Shown here: positions 45,684-54,505 of the stretch, piece by piece
Numbering within the stretch: position 1 is the first letter of the stretch
Layout of the letters: every line of letters starts with the position of its first letter
From: Qipengyuania nanhaisediminis
GTDB lineage: Bacteria; Pseudomonadota; Alphaproteobacteria; Sphingomonadales; Sphingomonadaceae
Reading direction: 5' to 3'
Assembly (NCBI RefSeq): GCF_900115585.1
Contig: NZ_FOWZ01000002.1
Span: 248,001 to 312,000 of the forward strand
DNA length: 64,000 bases
The notes under the pieces: generated by a model
Seen by the model: only the letters and a program-made list of their open reading frames with translations
The model's database searches: none
Told to the model about the DNA's origin: nothing
Position numbers and translations under genes: made by a program

Positions 45684-46562
45684 GTGAATTACATCGCAAC
45701 GCTGCGCGACCAGCTGCAGGAAATGGGCACTGGCCTGGTAGAGGCGCTGCCCAGCTTCGCAATCGCGCTCATTATCTTGCTCGTGACATGGATTGTCGCG
45801 CGTTTTGCCGTGAAGATTTCGGATGCGATCGTCGGTCGCACTGAAATCCGCGCCAGCCTCAAGAACCTCATTGATACGCTGGTGCGCCTCGGCATCTGGC
45901 TGGTAGGTCTGTTCATTGCCGCAGTCGTCGTCATCCCCAGCCTCACGCCGGCCAGCTTGCTCGCCGGCCTAGGGATCGGCGCCGTCGCCATCGGCTTCGC
46001 CTTCCAGGACATCTTCGAAAATTTCCTCGCCGGCGTTCTCATCATGTTGCGCGAGAAAATGCGTATCGGCGATATCATCGAGTGCGAAGGCATCACCGGC
46101 AAGGTGGAGCATATTACCCTGCGTGAAACCCATGTTCGCAAGCTGTCTGGTGAACTCACGGTCGTTCCCAATTCGATATTGTTCAAGAACCCGGTGGAAA
46201 TCTTTACCGATGAGGACCAGCGCCGCCATGATGTTGTGATCGGAGTTTCCTACGATACCAATCTCGATCATGCCGCCGACGTGATCCGCCGCGCTGTGGA
46301 AGATGTGGAGGACGTGCTCGCCAGCAAGGGCGTCGACATCTTCGCGCAGGAATTCAATTCCAGCTCGGTCGATTTCCTGGTGCGCTGGTGGGCCGGCTCG
46401 ACACCGCGCTCGGGTTGGGAAAGCAAGGACAAGGTGGTGCGTGCGATCAAGGCAGCGCTGGACGATGCGGGTATCGAGATCCCGTTCCCTTATGTGACGC
46501 ACACGTTCAAGGAGACGGTGCCGGTTAGCCAGCTTGGTGACAGCGGCAAGCCGACGCCCTAA
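45684..46562 (+). CDS. small-conductance mechanosensitive channel (MscS family)
   Basis: A 292-residue inner-membrane channel that opens under osmotic downshock. Three membrane helices lie in the first 110 residues; the pore-lining TM3 reads LLAGLGIGAVAIGFAFQDIFEN with the Gly/Ala packing of MscS. A beta domain follows (GDIIECEGITGKVEHITLRET) and then the alpha/beta cytoplasmic vestibule. The start is GTG 45684 (GGGAG eight bases upstream). It stands alone between the hppD pair and the haloalkane dehalogenase. Confidence 0.9.
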   Translation: MNYIATLRDQLQEMGTGLVEALPSFAIALIILLVTWIVARFAVKISDAIVGRTEIRASLKNLIDTLVRLGIWLVGLFIAAVVVIPSLTPASLLAGLGIGAVAIGFAFQDIFENFLAGVLIMLREKMRIGDIIECEGITGKVEHITLRETHVRKLSGELTVVPNSILFKNPVEIFTDEDQRRHDVVIGVSYDTNLDHAADVIRRAVEDVEDVLASKGVDIFAQEFNSSSVDFLVRWWAGSTPRSGWESKDKVVRAIKAALDDAGIEIPFPYVTHTFKETVPVSQLGDSGKPTP

Positions 46563-46623
46563 GGGTTGCGAACAGAAACCGATTGAGAATGCCTTCCGTT
46601 CTCTTCGGCGATGGGAGAGCCCG

Positions 46624-47538
46624 ATGAAAATCCTTCGCACACCAGCAGATCGCTTCGCCGACATTCCCGACTATCCATTCGCCGAGAACTGGAGCGATAT
46701 AGACCTCGGCGAAGGGTACACCGCGCGTCAGCATTACGTCGACGAAGGCGATAAATCGGCTCCTCCTGTTCTTCTGTTTCACGGCGAGCCGAGCTGGTCT
46801 TTTCTCTATCGCAAGATGATCCCCATCCTCGTCGATGCAGGCTTTCGCGTACTCGCTCCGGACCTCATTGGCTTCGGTAAGAGCGACAAGCCCGACGATC
46901 CCGAGTTCTTCACCTACGAACGACACGTCGATTGGTTGAAACAGTGGCGAGCAGCCGTAGAACCGCGCCCGGCTGCCCTGTTCGTGCAGGACTGGGGCGG
47001 TTTGCTAGGCTTGCGGATGCTTGCTCATGATCCAGACCTCTTCACCTGCGTCGTGGCGAGCAATACCTTCCTTCCAGCTGGCGGCACCCCCTCCCCGGCA
47101 TTTCTCGCATGGCGGGAATTCGCCCGGTCATCTCCCGAATTTCGCATCGGCGCCTTGCTCGACCGCGCAACTGCGACGGAGCGAACCGAAGCCGAAATCG
47201 CCGCTTATGACGCTCCCTTTCCAGATGAACCGTCCAAAGCCGCAGCGCGCGCTTTTCCAAGCCTGGTCCCGGTAGAAGACGGGATGCCGGGAGTGGAAGA
47301 TAACAAGCGAGCCTGGCCGGCGCTCGCGGCATTCCAGGGGCCGTTCCTCACGCTATTCGGCGAAGACGATCCCATCACAAAGGGTAGCGAAAAGTTTCTT
47401 ATCGAACGCATTGCAGGCGCCAAGGGGCTGGACCACCGGACGCTCCCGACCTGCGGCCATTTCTGCCAGGAGGACCAGCCTGAAGAGCTGGCGGCCGGAT
47501 TGATCGCAATGGCTCGTAAAGCGGGCCATCTGGGGTGA
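46624..47538 (+). CDS. haloalkane dehalogenase (HLD-I type alpha/beta hydrolase)
   Basis: Cleaves carbon-halogen bonds of haloalkanes with water. The 304-residue alpha/beta hydrolase has HGEPSWSFLYRKMIP (oxyanion hole), nucleophile Asp123 with the halide-binding Trp124 in FVQDWGGLLGLRM, an acidic residue in LFGEDDPIT and catalytic His in CGHFCQED. These match DhlA/DhmA (subfamily I). ATG 46624 is chosen because the family starts there. Its stop overlaps the GTG of the MFS transporter by 4 bases, suggesting coupled expression. The natural substrate is unknown. Confidence 0.88.
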   Translation: MKILRTPADRFADIPDYPFAENWSDIDLGEGYTARQHYVDEGDKSAPPVLLFHGEPSWSFLYRKMIPILVDAGFRVLAPDLIGFGKSDKPDDPEFFTYERHVDWLKQWRAAVEPRPAALFVQDWGGLLGLRMLAHDPDLFTCVVASNTFLPAGGTPSPAFLAWREFARSSPEFRIGALLDRATATERTEAEIAAYDAPFPDEPSKAAARAFPSLVPVEDGMPGVEDNKRAWPALAAFQGPFLTLFGEDDPITKGSEKFLIERIAGAKGLDHRTLPTCGHFCQEDQPEELAAGLIAMARKAGHLG

Positions 47539-48710
47539 CCTCGCCCGCGCTGATGACGCGCTCGCAACAATACTTTCTCGCCATCGCCGCGGCGGTGGTG
47601 ACGGCCAACGCCTATTACATCCACCCGATCATCGGCGAGGTCGCCGACTATTTCGGGGTCAGCGAGGCAAGGATCGGGCTGGTGCCAGCCCTGAACCAGC
47701 TCGCGCTGGCGCTCGGCATCCTGCTCCTGCTCCCCTTGGGCGACAGGTACTCGAACAGACGCCTGACCATTGCGTTTACGGTGGGTCAGACCGTCAGCCT
47801 TGGGGTCATGACTGTGGCGGGCACTTTCGGGCAGTTCCTTGCTGGTTCCACCGCTCTCGGCTTCTTCACCATCGCTCCCTACCTCCTGCCCGCTTACGCA
47901 TCCAAGCGCGTCGCCCCCGAGCGACTGGGGCAGGTCACCGCCTTGCTGACGGCTGGGGTCATCCTTGGCATTCTCATCGCGCGCGTCGGCGCCGGCTGGA
48001 TAGCGGAGCACTATGGCTGGCGGCTGGTATACTGGATCGCGACGGGCCTGATGATCAGCGTTACGATCGCCCTTCCCTACCTGATGGAGGGCGGAGAACG
48101 CGAGCGAGGCAAGGCCAGGTACTGGTCGCTAGTGGGTTCGGTATTCCCGCTCGCTCGGCAGCATCGCGACGTAGTTCTTTCCGGTGCGATCCAGGCGCTG
48201 AATTTCGCGCAATTCATTGCGCTGTGGTTGGCTCTCGCGCTTTATCTCACCTCTCCGGAGGTGGGATACGGCACCGATACGGTGGGCTATCTCGCTGCGA
48301 TTGCTGCCGTCTCCATTTTTTCGACGCCCCGGCTGGGCCGCTGGGCGGACGTGGTTGGAGCGCGCAAGGCACGACTGGTATTCGCAGGCATCCAGTTGAT
48401 AGGCATCGCCCTGTTTTATCCGCTCAGCGGTTCGCTCTGGGGGCTGATCGTGCCGCTGGTACTGGTGAACCTGGTCGGCCCGGGGATCGACGTCACCGGC
48501 CGCATGACCTTCCTTTCGCTGGCCACGGACCTGCGGACGAGGCTCACCACGATCTACATCGTCCTGATGTTCGTTGGAGGCGGGATCGGCAGCATCACAG
48601 CCACCGCAATCTATGACACCTTCGGCTGGGGCGGCGTGTGCCTCGCGCTCGTGATTTCCTCTGCAGTGCTGACCGCGCTGGCAGCGTATTCCTTCAGGAA
48701 AAATCGCTGA
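47535..48710 (+). CDS. MFS transporter coupled to the haloalkane dehalogenase
   Basis: A 391-residue major-facilitator permease with twelve predicted helices. The loop 2-3 motif is LGDRYSNRR and the loop 8-9 equivalent LGRWADVVGARKARL. GTG 47535 overlaps the dehalogenase stop by 4 bases. It could import the dehalogenase substrate or export its product; the family (YnfM/arabinose-efflux-like) does not settle this. The gene ends three bases before the tRNA gene on the other strand. Confidence 0.85.
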   Translation: MTSPALMTRSQQYFLAIAAAVVTANAYYIHPIIGEVADYFGVSEARIGLVPALNQLALALGILLLLPLGDRYSNRRLTIAFTVGQTVSLGVMTVAGTFGQFLAGSTALGFFTIAPYLLPAYASKRVAPERLGQVTALLTAGVILGILIARVGAGWIAEHYGWRLVYWIATGLMISVTIALPYLMEGGERERGKARYWSLVGSVFPLARQHRDVVLSGAIQALNFAQFIALWLALALYLTSPEVGYGTDTVGYLAAIAAVSIFSTPRLGRWADVVGARKARLVFAGIQLIGIALFYPLSGSLWGLIVPLVLVNLVGPGIDVTGRMTFLSLATDLRTRLTTIYIVLMFVGGGIGSITATAIYDTFGWGGVCLALVISSAVLTALAAYSFRKNR

Positions 48711-48712
48711 AA

Positions 48713-48789
48713 TGGTGCGCCCGACAGGATTCGAACCTGTGGCCCCCAGATTAGGAATCTGGTGCTCTATCCGACTGAGCTACGGGCGC
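48713..48789 (-). tRNA. tRNA-Arg, anticodon CCT
   Basis: The minus strand folds as a complete cloverleaf. The acceptor stem GCGCCCG pairs with CGGGCGC, the D arm is GCTCAGTCGGATAGAGC, the anticodon stem CCAGA/TCTGG holds the loop TTCCTAA (anticodon CCT), and the T arm is ACAGGTTCGAATCCTGT. Discriminator A and CCA are encoded. It reads AGG codons. tRNA genes are common integration sites, but nothing here suggests an element. Confidence 0.96.
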
Positions 48790-48827
48790 CCCGGCGCTTC
48801 GTATAGCGCCTGAGTTTTTCGTGGCAA

Positions 48828-49304
48828 TCAGTTGAGTTCGTCGGGAGGGGCGATCGGGAAAAGGATCGGCGCCACCGCAATGCCTTCCGAAGCCAGGTCC
48901 TCTGCCTCTTCACGCGTTGCCTTCCCGTGGATGGGTGTCTCGTCGATCTCGCCATAATGCTGGGACCGCGCTTTCTCGGCGAACTTGTCTCCGACCCAGG
49001 TACTTTTCTCCAGTGCCTTGGCCTGCGCTTTCGCAAGCGTCTCAAGCGCCTTCTTCACCTCCGGCGGCATAGGTGCGTTGGAAAGCTGCGCCTCGGCTTT
49101 CGGCTCTTCGACCGGCCTTGCCACTTGCGAGGCATTGCCCTTGGCCGGAACGGCGGGGGCCATGGGGGCTTTGCCCACCACGGACGATCCGCACTCCGGA
49201 CAGTCGAGGAGGCCGCGTTCCCTCTGCTGGTCGTAATCGGCAGAAGACCCGAACCATCCCTCGAAGCGGTGGCCATTGTCGCAATGAAGGTCGAATACGA
49301 TCAT
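48828..49304 (-). CDS. DUF1178-family protein
   Basis: A 158-residue protein. It begins MIVFDLHCDNGHRFEGWFGS and has CPECGSS, so two Cys pairs may bind zinc; the C-terminal half carries KFAEKARSQHYGEIDETPIH and EGIAVAPILFPI, both signatures of DUF1178. An Ala/Lys/Glu-rich linker (KKALETLAKAQAKALEKS) joins them. It follows the nitrilase gene by 6 bases. This nitrilase-DUF1178-glutaredoxin cluster is conserved in alphaproteobacteria; function unknown. Confidence 0.85.
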   Translation of the reverse strand: MIVFDLHCDNGHRFEGWFGSSADYDQQRERGLLDCPECGSSVVGKAPMAPAVPAKGNASQVARPVEEPKAEAQLSNAPMPPEVKKALETLAKAQAKALEKSTWVGDKFAEKARSQHYGEIDETPIHGKATREEAEDLASEGIAVAPILFPIAPPDELN

Positions 49305-49310
49305 GGGCGC

Positions 49311-50126
49311 CTAAATGGCGATTTCTCGCCGATTGGCAAGGCTCGGCACCTGTGCACGCACGGTTTCTATGCGGCTGCGATCGATCTGAGCAAAACCAAG
49401 TTCACCTGCGCCCTCACCCATGTCCAGAATGACTTCGCCCCAGGGGTCCACGACGAGGCTGTGCCCATAGGTTTCGCGACCGTCCTCGTGCTTGCCCGAC
49501 TGTGCCGCGGCGATGACGAAAGCGCTGGCTTCGATGGCGCGTGCGCGCTGCATCACATGCCAATGTGCTTTCCCGGTGGGAACCGTGAATGCTGCGGGAG
49601 TAGCGATTGCATCGCATTGTAGGCGGCCGAGCGCCTCGTAAAGTGCGGGAAAGCGAAGATCGTAACAGATCGTCAGGCCCAGCTTACCCACCGGACAATC
49701 GACGGTGACGACCCTGTCGCCGGGCTGGTAGGCGTTCGATTCCCGCCAACTCTCCCCGCTATCCAGATCGACGTCGAACATGTGCATCTTGTCGTAACGC
49801 GCCGCGATTTCGCCGGTCTCATTGATCACGAAGGCGCGGTTGGCCCACTTGCCTTCCCCCGCCTCGACTGCAAGCGAACCGAGATGGACCCAAAGCCCGC
49901 GCTTCGCTGCCTCGTTCCTCACAGCGGCGAGGACCGGATCGCTGCTCTCATGCACGATATTGCCCGCAGCTCGCTTGCGATCGCGATCGAGCAGCCCCGA
50001 CATTTCGGGAGTGAAAAGCATCTGTGCCCCGCCCCCGGCTGCCGAACCGACCGCCTCGACCAACGCAGCAGCATTGCGCGACGGGTCTATACCGGTAGTC
50101 GACTGGAACAGGGCGATCCGGGTCAT
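49311..50126 (-). CDS. carbon-nitrogen hydrolase (nitrilase superfamily)
   Basis: A 271-residue amidase-type enzyme with the Glu-Lys-Cys triad: Glu in LFTPEMSGLL, Lys in ARYDKMHMFDVD and Cys in GLTICYDLRFP. Close relatives (Nit1/deaminated-glutathione amidase) repair deaminated glutathione, which fits the overlap with the glutaredoxin gene, but this is inference. ATG 50126 overlaps the grxC stop by 4 bases. Confidence 0.9.
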   Translation of the reverse strand: MTRIALFQSTTGIDPSRNAAALVEAVGSAAGGGAQMLFTPEMSGLLDRDRKRAAGNIVHESSDPVLAAVRNEAAKRGLWVHLGSLAVEAGEGKWANRAFVINETGEIAARYDKMHMFDVDLDSGESWRESNAYQPGDRVVTVDCPVGKLGLTICYDLRFPALYEALGRLQCDAIATPAAFTVPTGKAHWHVMQRARAIEASAFVIAAAQSGKHEDGRETYGHSLVVDPWGEVILDMGEGAGELGFAQIDRSRIETVRAQVPSLANRREIAI

Positions 50127-50389
50127 TCTGCAGCCAGCAGCGCGTCCAGCTTGCCCGCCCGCTCGAGCGCGGCAAGTTCATCCGATCCGCCGACGTAGGT
50201 TTCGCCGATGAATATCTGCGGCACCGTTCGCGCGTTGGGCGCGCGCTCGAGCATCTCGTCGCGCTTGGGGCCGCCCATCGTGATGTCGTGTTCCGCGTAT
50301 TCGGCACCTTTGCTGTCGAGCAGGCTCTTCGCGCGATAACAGAAGCCACAGCCGAACTTGGTGTAAATATCGATCTTGGGGTGGCTCAT
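50123..50389 (-). CDS. grxC: glutaredoxin 3 (GrxC)
   Basis: An 88-residue dithiol glutaredoxin that uses glutathione to reduce disulfides. The active site is CGFCYRAK near residue 14, with cis-Pro in TVPQIFIGETYVGGSDEL. ATG 50389 starts the fold directly (MSHPKIDIYTKFGCGFC). It heads a glutaredoxin-nitrilase-DUF1178 operon and diverges from hsp20. Confidence 0.93.
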   Translation of the reverse strand: MSHPKIDIYTKFGCGFCYRAKSLLDSKGAEYAEHDITMGGPKRDEMLERAPNARTVPQIFIGETYVGGSDELAALERAGKLDALLAAE

Positions 50390-50442
50390 CGGGTGTCCTT
50401 CAGGGCTTGTGTGGAAGAACGACTTAGCTGACAGGCGGGCGG

Positions 50443-50471
50443 CTTGAAAGCGTTTGGTCGCTGACTATCTT
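50443..50471 (+). promoter_or_regulatory. predicted RpoH (heat-shock sigma) promoter of hsp20
   Basis: CTTGAA (50443-50448) and CTATCTT (50465-50471) are 16 bases apart, fitting the alphaproteobacterial RpoH consensus (CTTGAA, then C-Y-TAT-x-T). Transcription from it would begin near 50477 and give a leader of about 80 bases holding the two hairpins described next. Confidence 0.65.
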
Positions 50472-50495
50472 GGTTCTGTCGCTGCACGAGGTAGC

Positions 50496-50562
50496 GATAT
50501 CGGAGCGCCGGTTTCGGGCTCCTCATATTGTCAAATTGCTCAACAGAGGATTTGTTTCGATG
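50496..50562 (+). promoter_or_regulatory. ROSE-type RNA thermometer in the hsp20 leader
   Basis: Two stem-loops lie before the start. The first (50496-50530) pairs GATAT...GGAGC..CCG with CGG..GCTCC...ATATT. The second puts TTGCT (50536-50540) opposite AGAGGA (50545-50550), the ribosome site, across a short CAAC loop. That TTGCT/AGGA pairing with an unpaired G is the core of ROSE elements, which hide the ribosome site of small heat-shock mRNAs at low temperature and melt on warming. Confidence 0.65.
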
Positions 50563-51027
50563 AACCGTTTTGATACCACACCCTATCGCCGTTCCACCGT
50601 CGGTTTCGACCGCCTGTTCGACCTGATGGAACGCCAGGCTCGTAATGCCGGCGGCGATAACTATCCCCCTTTCAATATCGAGCGCCGCGACGATGACGAA
50701 TATCGCATCACGCTGGCAGTCGCGGGCTTCCGTCCCGAAGACCTCGATATCACCGCGCAACAGAACCTGCTGACGATCCACGGACGCAAGCGCGACGACC
50801 AGCCCGAAGGCGACATGCTGCACGTCGGCATCGCGAACCGCGGCTTTGAACGCCGTTTCGACCTCGCGGATTACGTGCGCGTTGAAAATGCCGATCTAAA
50901 GGACGGCATGCTCGTCATCGATCTCGTTCGGGAAGTGCCGGAGGCGATGAAGCCCAAGAAGATCGCGATCGGCGGTCAGAAGCCGCTCGAAATCGTCAAG
51001 GATGACGACGACAGCGCTGCTGCCTGA
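50560..51027 (+). CDS. small heat-shock protein (Hsp20/IbpA family)
   Basis: An ATP-independent chaperone that holds unfolding proteins. The 155-residue protein has an alpha-crystallin domain at about 38-130 (PPFNIERRDDDEYRITLAVA, GFRPEDLDITAQQNLLTIHG, GFERRFDLADYVRVENADL, DGMLVIDLVRE). A short C-terminus ends in acidic residues; the I-x-I motif is represented by KIAIGG. ATG 50560 is preceded by AGAGGA. Expression is predicted to be double-locked by heat: an RpoH promoter and a ROSE leader. Confidence 0.93.
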   Translation: MNRFDTTPYRRSTVGFDRLFDLMERQARNAGGDNYPPFNIERRDDDEYRITLAVAGFRPEDLDITAQQNLLTIHGRKRDDQPEGDMLHVGIANRGFERRFDLADYVRVENADLKDGMLVIDLVREVPEAMKPKKIAIGGQKPLEIVKDDDDSAAA

Positions 51028-51055
51028 TCCTTCGTTTGAACGTCTGAAACGAAAG

Positions 51056-51083
51056 GGGGCGGCACCCGAAGGTGTCGCCCCCG
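51056..51083 (+). terminator. hsp20 downstream hairpin
   Basis: GGGGGCGGCACC (51056-51067) pairs with GGTGTCGCCCCC (51072-51083) around a CGAA tetraloop. It is 28 bases after the stop. The hairpin is very stable but no T-run follows, so it may act mainly as an mRNA-stabilising 3' end. Confidence 0.6.
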
Positions 51084-51239
51084 CGACGTCTAGCGCCGCC
51101 GAGCCCCTAATTCGGCCGTCCGGGTCGCAGAAGACAACCGAACTCGAGGCAAGCCCACCGCTTGCTGGCGCAGCGTTAGTCTGTAAATTCAAGGGTCCGC
51201 GACCTCTGTACTCAGTAGGGTCTGCATCAAATGCAACAA

Positions 51240-51269
51240 AAGATAAAGACCCCCTCTCGGCAGAGAGGG
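51240..51269 (-). terminator. rho-independent terminator of pyrG
   Basis: Read leftward, CCCTCTC pairs with GAGAGGG around a short loop, followed by GGTCTTTATCTTTT. It lies about 90 bases after the pyrG stop. Confidence 0.7.
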
Positions 51270-51357
51270 AGCCTTAGTGTCGCGCCCATACAATTTGTAG
51301 AAAAACGACATGTGAGAAAACAAGTGTTTACGCTCACATAGTAGTCGCAAATTTTTT

Positions 51358-52992
51358 TTAGACGAGGCGTTCCTGATCCAGTGCCGCCCCGATAAATCCG
51401 GCAAAAAGTGGATGAGGATCAAAGGGTTTCGACTTCAGCTCCGGATGGAACTGCACGCCGACGAACCACGGATGGTCCGGACGTTCGACGATCTCGGGAA
51501 GCAATCCATCGGGTGACATGCCCGAGAAAATGAGGCCCTGTTTTTCCAGCGGCTCGATATAGGCGCCGTTGACCTCGTAGCGATGACGATGCCGCTCGGA
51601 AATTTCGTTCTTCCCGCCATAGATCGCCGAAACGTGGCTGTTCGCAGCAAGCTTAGCGTCATAGGCGCCGAGGCGCATGGTTCCGCCCAGGTCCCCGCCC
51701 GCTTCGCGCTTTTCCAGGCCTTCCTGCGTCATCCATTCGGTAATGATACCGACCACCGGTTCTTCCGTGCTGCCGAACTCGGTCGAGCTGGCCTTTTCGA
51801 ACCCGGCGGAACGCGCGCCTTCGATGCACGCCATCTGCATGCCGAGGCAAATGCCAAGGAACGGCACCTTGCGTTCGCGAGCGAAGCGTACGGCGGCAAT
51901 CTTTCCTTCGCTGCCGCGTTCCCCGAAGCCGCCGGGCACCAGGATGCCGTGCATCGGCTCGAGCTGGGCTGCGATATCGCTGTCGCCCTGTTCGAAGACC
52001 TCGGCATCGATCCACTTGATGTTGACCTTGACGCGGTGCGCCATCCCACCATGGACCAGCGCCTCGTTCAGCGACTTGTAGGCGTCTTGCAGACCGACAT
52101 ATTTGCCGACCACACCGATCGTGACTTCGCCTTCGGGATTGGAGTGGCGGTCCACCACATCGTACCAGCGGGACAGGTCCGGTTCGGGCGCATCGGTAAT
52201 GCCGAAGCCGCGCAGGACTTCCGTGTCGAGACCTTCCCCGTGATACTGCAGCGGCACTGAATAGATCGACGGCGCATCGAGAGCGGGAATGACCGCTTCC
52301 TTGCGCACGTTGCAGAAGTTCGCGATTTTCTGGCGTTCGCCGTCGGGAATGGGATGTTCCGCGCGGCAGAGCAGCACGTCGGGCTTGATCCCGAGGCTGG
52401 CGAGTTCGCGCACTGAGTGCTGCGTCGGCTTCGTCTTCAATTCACCTGCAGCCGCGATGTAAGGCACCAGCGTCACGTGAACGCTGAGCGACTGCATCGG
52501 CTCCAGCTCGTTACGCAGTTGGCGGATCGCTTCCATGAACGGAAGGCTCTCGATATCGCCGACCGTGCCGCCGATTTCGCACAGGATGAAATCGTGATCG
52601 TCCTGCCCTGCCAGCGCGAACTCCTTGATCGCATCGGTCACGTGCGGGACCACCTGCACCGTCGCGCCGAGGTAATCGCCGCGGCGTTCCTTAGCGATGA
52701 TCTGCTGGTACACCCTGCCAGAGGTGATGTTGTCGCCCTGGTGGGCCGAAACGCCAGTGAAGCGTTCGTAGTGACCGAGATCGAGATCGGTCTCAGCCCC
52801 GTCGTCCGTTACATAGACTTCGCCATGCTGATACGGGCTCATCGTGCCCGGATCGACATTGAGATAGGGATCGAATTTGCGGATGCGGACCTTGTACCCG
52901 CGCGCCTGAAGAAGCGCTGCGAGGCTCGCAGCCATGAGACCTTTGCCGAGCGAGGAGACCACGCCGCCGGTGATGAAAATATACCGCGCCAT
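51358..52992 (-). CDS. pyrG: CTP synthase
   Basis: Makes CTP from UTP with glutamine and ATP. Residues 1-270 are the synthase domain ([35 protein letters not shown]). Residues 290-544 are the glutaminase domain with Cys in [14 protein letters not shown] and His/Glu in [10 protein letters not shown]. Length 544 is normal. A terminator separates it from upstream secG, so it probably has its own promoter. Confidence 0.97.
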   Translation of the reverse strand: MARYIFITGGVVSSLGKGLMAASLAALLQARGYKVRIRKFDPYLNVDPGTMSPYQHGEVYVTDDGAETDLDLGHYERFTGVSAHQGDNITSGRVYQQIIAKERRGDYLGATVQVVPHVTDAIKEFALAGQDDHDFILCEIGGTVGDIESLPFMEAIRQLRNELEPMQSLSVHVTLVPYIAAAGELKTKPTQHSVRELASLGIKPDVLLCRAEHPIPDGERQKIANFCNVRKEAVIPALDAPSIYSVPLQYHGEGLDTEVLRGFGITDAPEPDLSRWYDVVDRHSNPEGEVTIGVVGKYVGLQDAYKSLNEALVHGGMAHRVKVNIKWIDAEVFEQGDSDIAAQLEPMHGILVPGGFGERGSEGKIAAVRFARERKVPFLGICLGMQMACIEGARSAGFEKASSTEFGSTEEPVVGIITEWMTQEGLEKREAGGDLGGTMRLGAYDAKLAANSHVSAIYGGKNEISERHRHRYEVNGAYIEPLEKQGLIFSGMSPDGLLPEIVERPDHPWFVGVQFHPELKSKPFDPHPLFAGFIGAALDQERLV

Positions 52993-53032
52993 GGGAGTTG
53001 GGCCTTAAGCGTGGGGAGTGAGTCGGCGCAAG

Positions 53033-53056
53033 GATAAAGACGCGCAGAAATGCGCG
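53033..53056 (-). terminator. rho-independent terminator of secG
   Basis: Read leftward, CGCGCA and TGCGCG form a stem around a four-base loop, followed by TCTTTAT. It lies about 38 bases after the secG stop and before pyrG. Confidence 0.65.
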
Positions 53057-53093
53057 CCGTCCACAGACGCCAGCGAAATAGGTTGTTTTTGGC

Positions 53094-53453
53094 TTAGTCG
53101 GCCAGCGGGTCGACCGGCTCTGCAGGTGCAGCGTCCGGTGCCGGTGCCGCGCCCGGGCCGCCCAGCGGATCAACGGTCTCGGCAGGTGTGACCGAACGAT
53201 CGAGGGTCGATTCCACGCCGTCCACGCCAACGCCTTCGACAGCCATGGCAGCCAATGCGATGGACAGTACGACGAATGCCACCGCCAGCCACTTAGTCGA
53301 GCGGGTAAGGAAGTCCGCCGCACCGCGCGCACTAAGCATTCCCGACGGGCTACCGCCGATACCCAATCCGCCGCCTTCGCTGCGCTGCATGAGGATTACG
53401 CCAACGAGCGCTGCCGCGACGATCGCCTGAACGACGGTGAGGAAGAGAAACAT
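53094..53453 (-). CDS. secG: protein translocase subunit SecG
   Basis: A small accessory subunit of the SecYEG channel. The 119-residue protein has two membrane helices (FLTVVQAIVAAALVGVILMQ and WLAVAFVVLSIALAAMAVE) joined by the conserved RSEGGGLGIGG turn. The C-terminal 45 residues form a Pro/Ala/Asp-rich tail longer than in E. coli. It follows tpiA, a linkage common in proteobacteria. Confidence 0.93.
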   Translation of the reverse strand: MFLFLTVVQAIVAAALVGVILMQRSEGGGLGIGGSPSGMLSARGAADFLTRSTKWLAVAFVVLSIALAAMAVEGVGVDGVESTLDRSVTPAETVDPLGGPGAAPAPDAAPAEPVDPLAD

Positions 53454-53529
53454 GGGTATCTATCTCGATCGAATTGAATTTGACGCGCAGCATCTAGGCG
53501 TGCGCACGTGAAACAGCAAGGTTTGCGAC

Positions 53530-54291
53530 TTAGGCGTCCTCTGCCTCGGATGCGGCGACCACGATGCCAAGGAAGCTCTCTGCCGAGAGGCTTGCCCCAC
53601 CGACAAGTGCGCCGCCGACTTCCGGAGTCGACAGGATGTCGCGCGCATTATCGGGATTGACCGAACCGCCATAGAGGATGCGGACCTCGGCCGACTGCTC
53701 CGGCCCATAGGTTTCGTCCAGCAGTTTGCGGATTGCCGCATGCATCGAAGCGATGTCTTCGAGAGTGGCAGTGCGCCCGGTGCCGATCGCCCAGATGGGT
53801 TCGTAAGCGACGGTTACGCGTTCCGCAGCGTCTTCGATTTTCGGCAGGCTCGCACGCAGCTGGCCGAGAACGAATTCTTCAGCCTTTCCCGAATCGCGAA
53901 GCTCCAGGCTCTCACCGCAGCACAGGATGATCCGCAGACCTGCATCCAGGGCGCTTTCGATCTTCGCATTGATAAGATCGTTCGATTCGCCGTGGGCACC
54001 GCGCCGTTCGCTGTGCCCGAGGATCACGAATTTCGCACCGGCATCGGCAAGCATGGTGGCGGAGATATCGCCGGTGTGCGCGCCTTCTGCTCCGGGATGG
54101 CAATCCTGGGCGCCCACACCGATCTGCTCCGCTTCGCGATGAACGGCATGGATCAGCGTGTACGGAGGTGCGACGGCGACTTCCGCCTTCATGTAACGCT
54201 GGGCAGCACGGTCGATCGCGCGTGCTTCGCTGAGCATGGCACGCGTGCCGTTCATTTTCCAATTGCCAACAATATAGGGCCGATCGGCCAT
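53530..54291 (-). CDS. tpiA: triose-phosphate isomerase
   Basis: Interconverts glyceraldehyde 3-phosphate and dihydroxyacetone phosphate. The 253-residue TIM barrel carries the catalytic residues: Lys in GNWKMNG, His in VILGHSERRG and Glu in AYEPIWAIGTG; the phosphate loop is ILYGGSVNPDN. It is divergent from the PpiD-like gene (214-base gap in which no convincing gene is seen). Confidence 0.97.
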   Translation of the reverse strand: MADRPYIVGNWKMNGTRAMLSEARAIDRAAQRYMKAEVAVAPPYTLIHAVHREAEQIGVGAQDCHPGAEGAHTGDISATMLADAGAKFVILGHSERRGAHGESNDLINAKIESALDAGLRIILCCGESLELRDSGKAEEFVLGQLRASLPKIEDAAERVTVAYEPIWAIGTGRTATLEDIASMHAAIRKLLDETYGPEQSAEVRILYGGSVNPDNARDILSTPEVGGALVGGASLSAESFLGIVVAASEAEDA

Positions 54292-54505
54292 GTAAATTTC
54301 CTGTCACGTCATCAGATCTGGCTGGCGCTATATAGAGAGCGCGCGCGCAATCGCCAGACCGGGCTTGTAATTGCGTCAAAAGCGGACAGCACCTGTTGCG
54401 GGGAGGTCGCATGGCGGATAAAGCGCCCTGCTCGAAACGGTATCGCTTCGTGCCCCAGTCGGGTGCGGCGCGCTCCAAAGCATCGAAGAGGCATTCCCGC
54501 AAGTC

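Larger units (their letters stand above)
51028..51357. other. 330-base convergent intergenic region between hsp20 and pyrG
   Basis: No gene. It holds the hsp20 hairpin (51056-51083), the pyrG terminator (51240-51269) and, nearer pyrG, an inverted repeat ATGTGAG (51310-51316) / CTCACAT (51334-51340) with a 17-base loop, of unknown role. The stretch 51090-51235 shows nothing I can identify. Confidence 0.5.

Noticed and set aside
48713-48789. tRNA-Arg as an island attachment site
   Set aside because: No integrase lies nearby and no partial copy of the tRNA 3' end is seen; the flanking genes are core genes.
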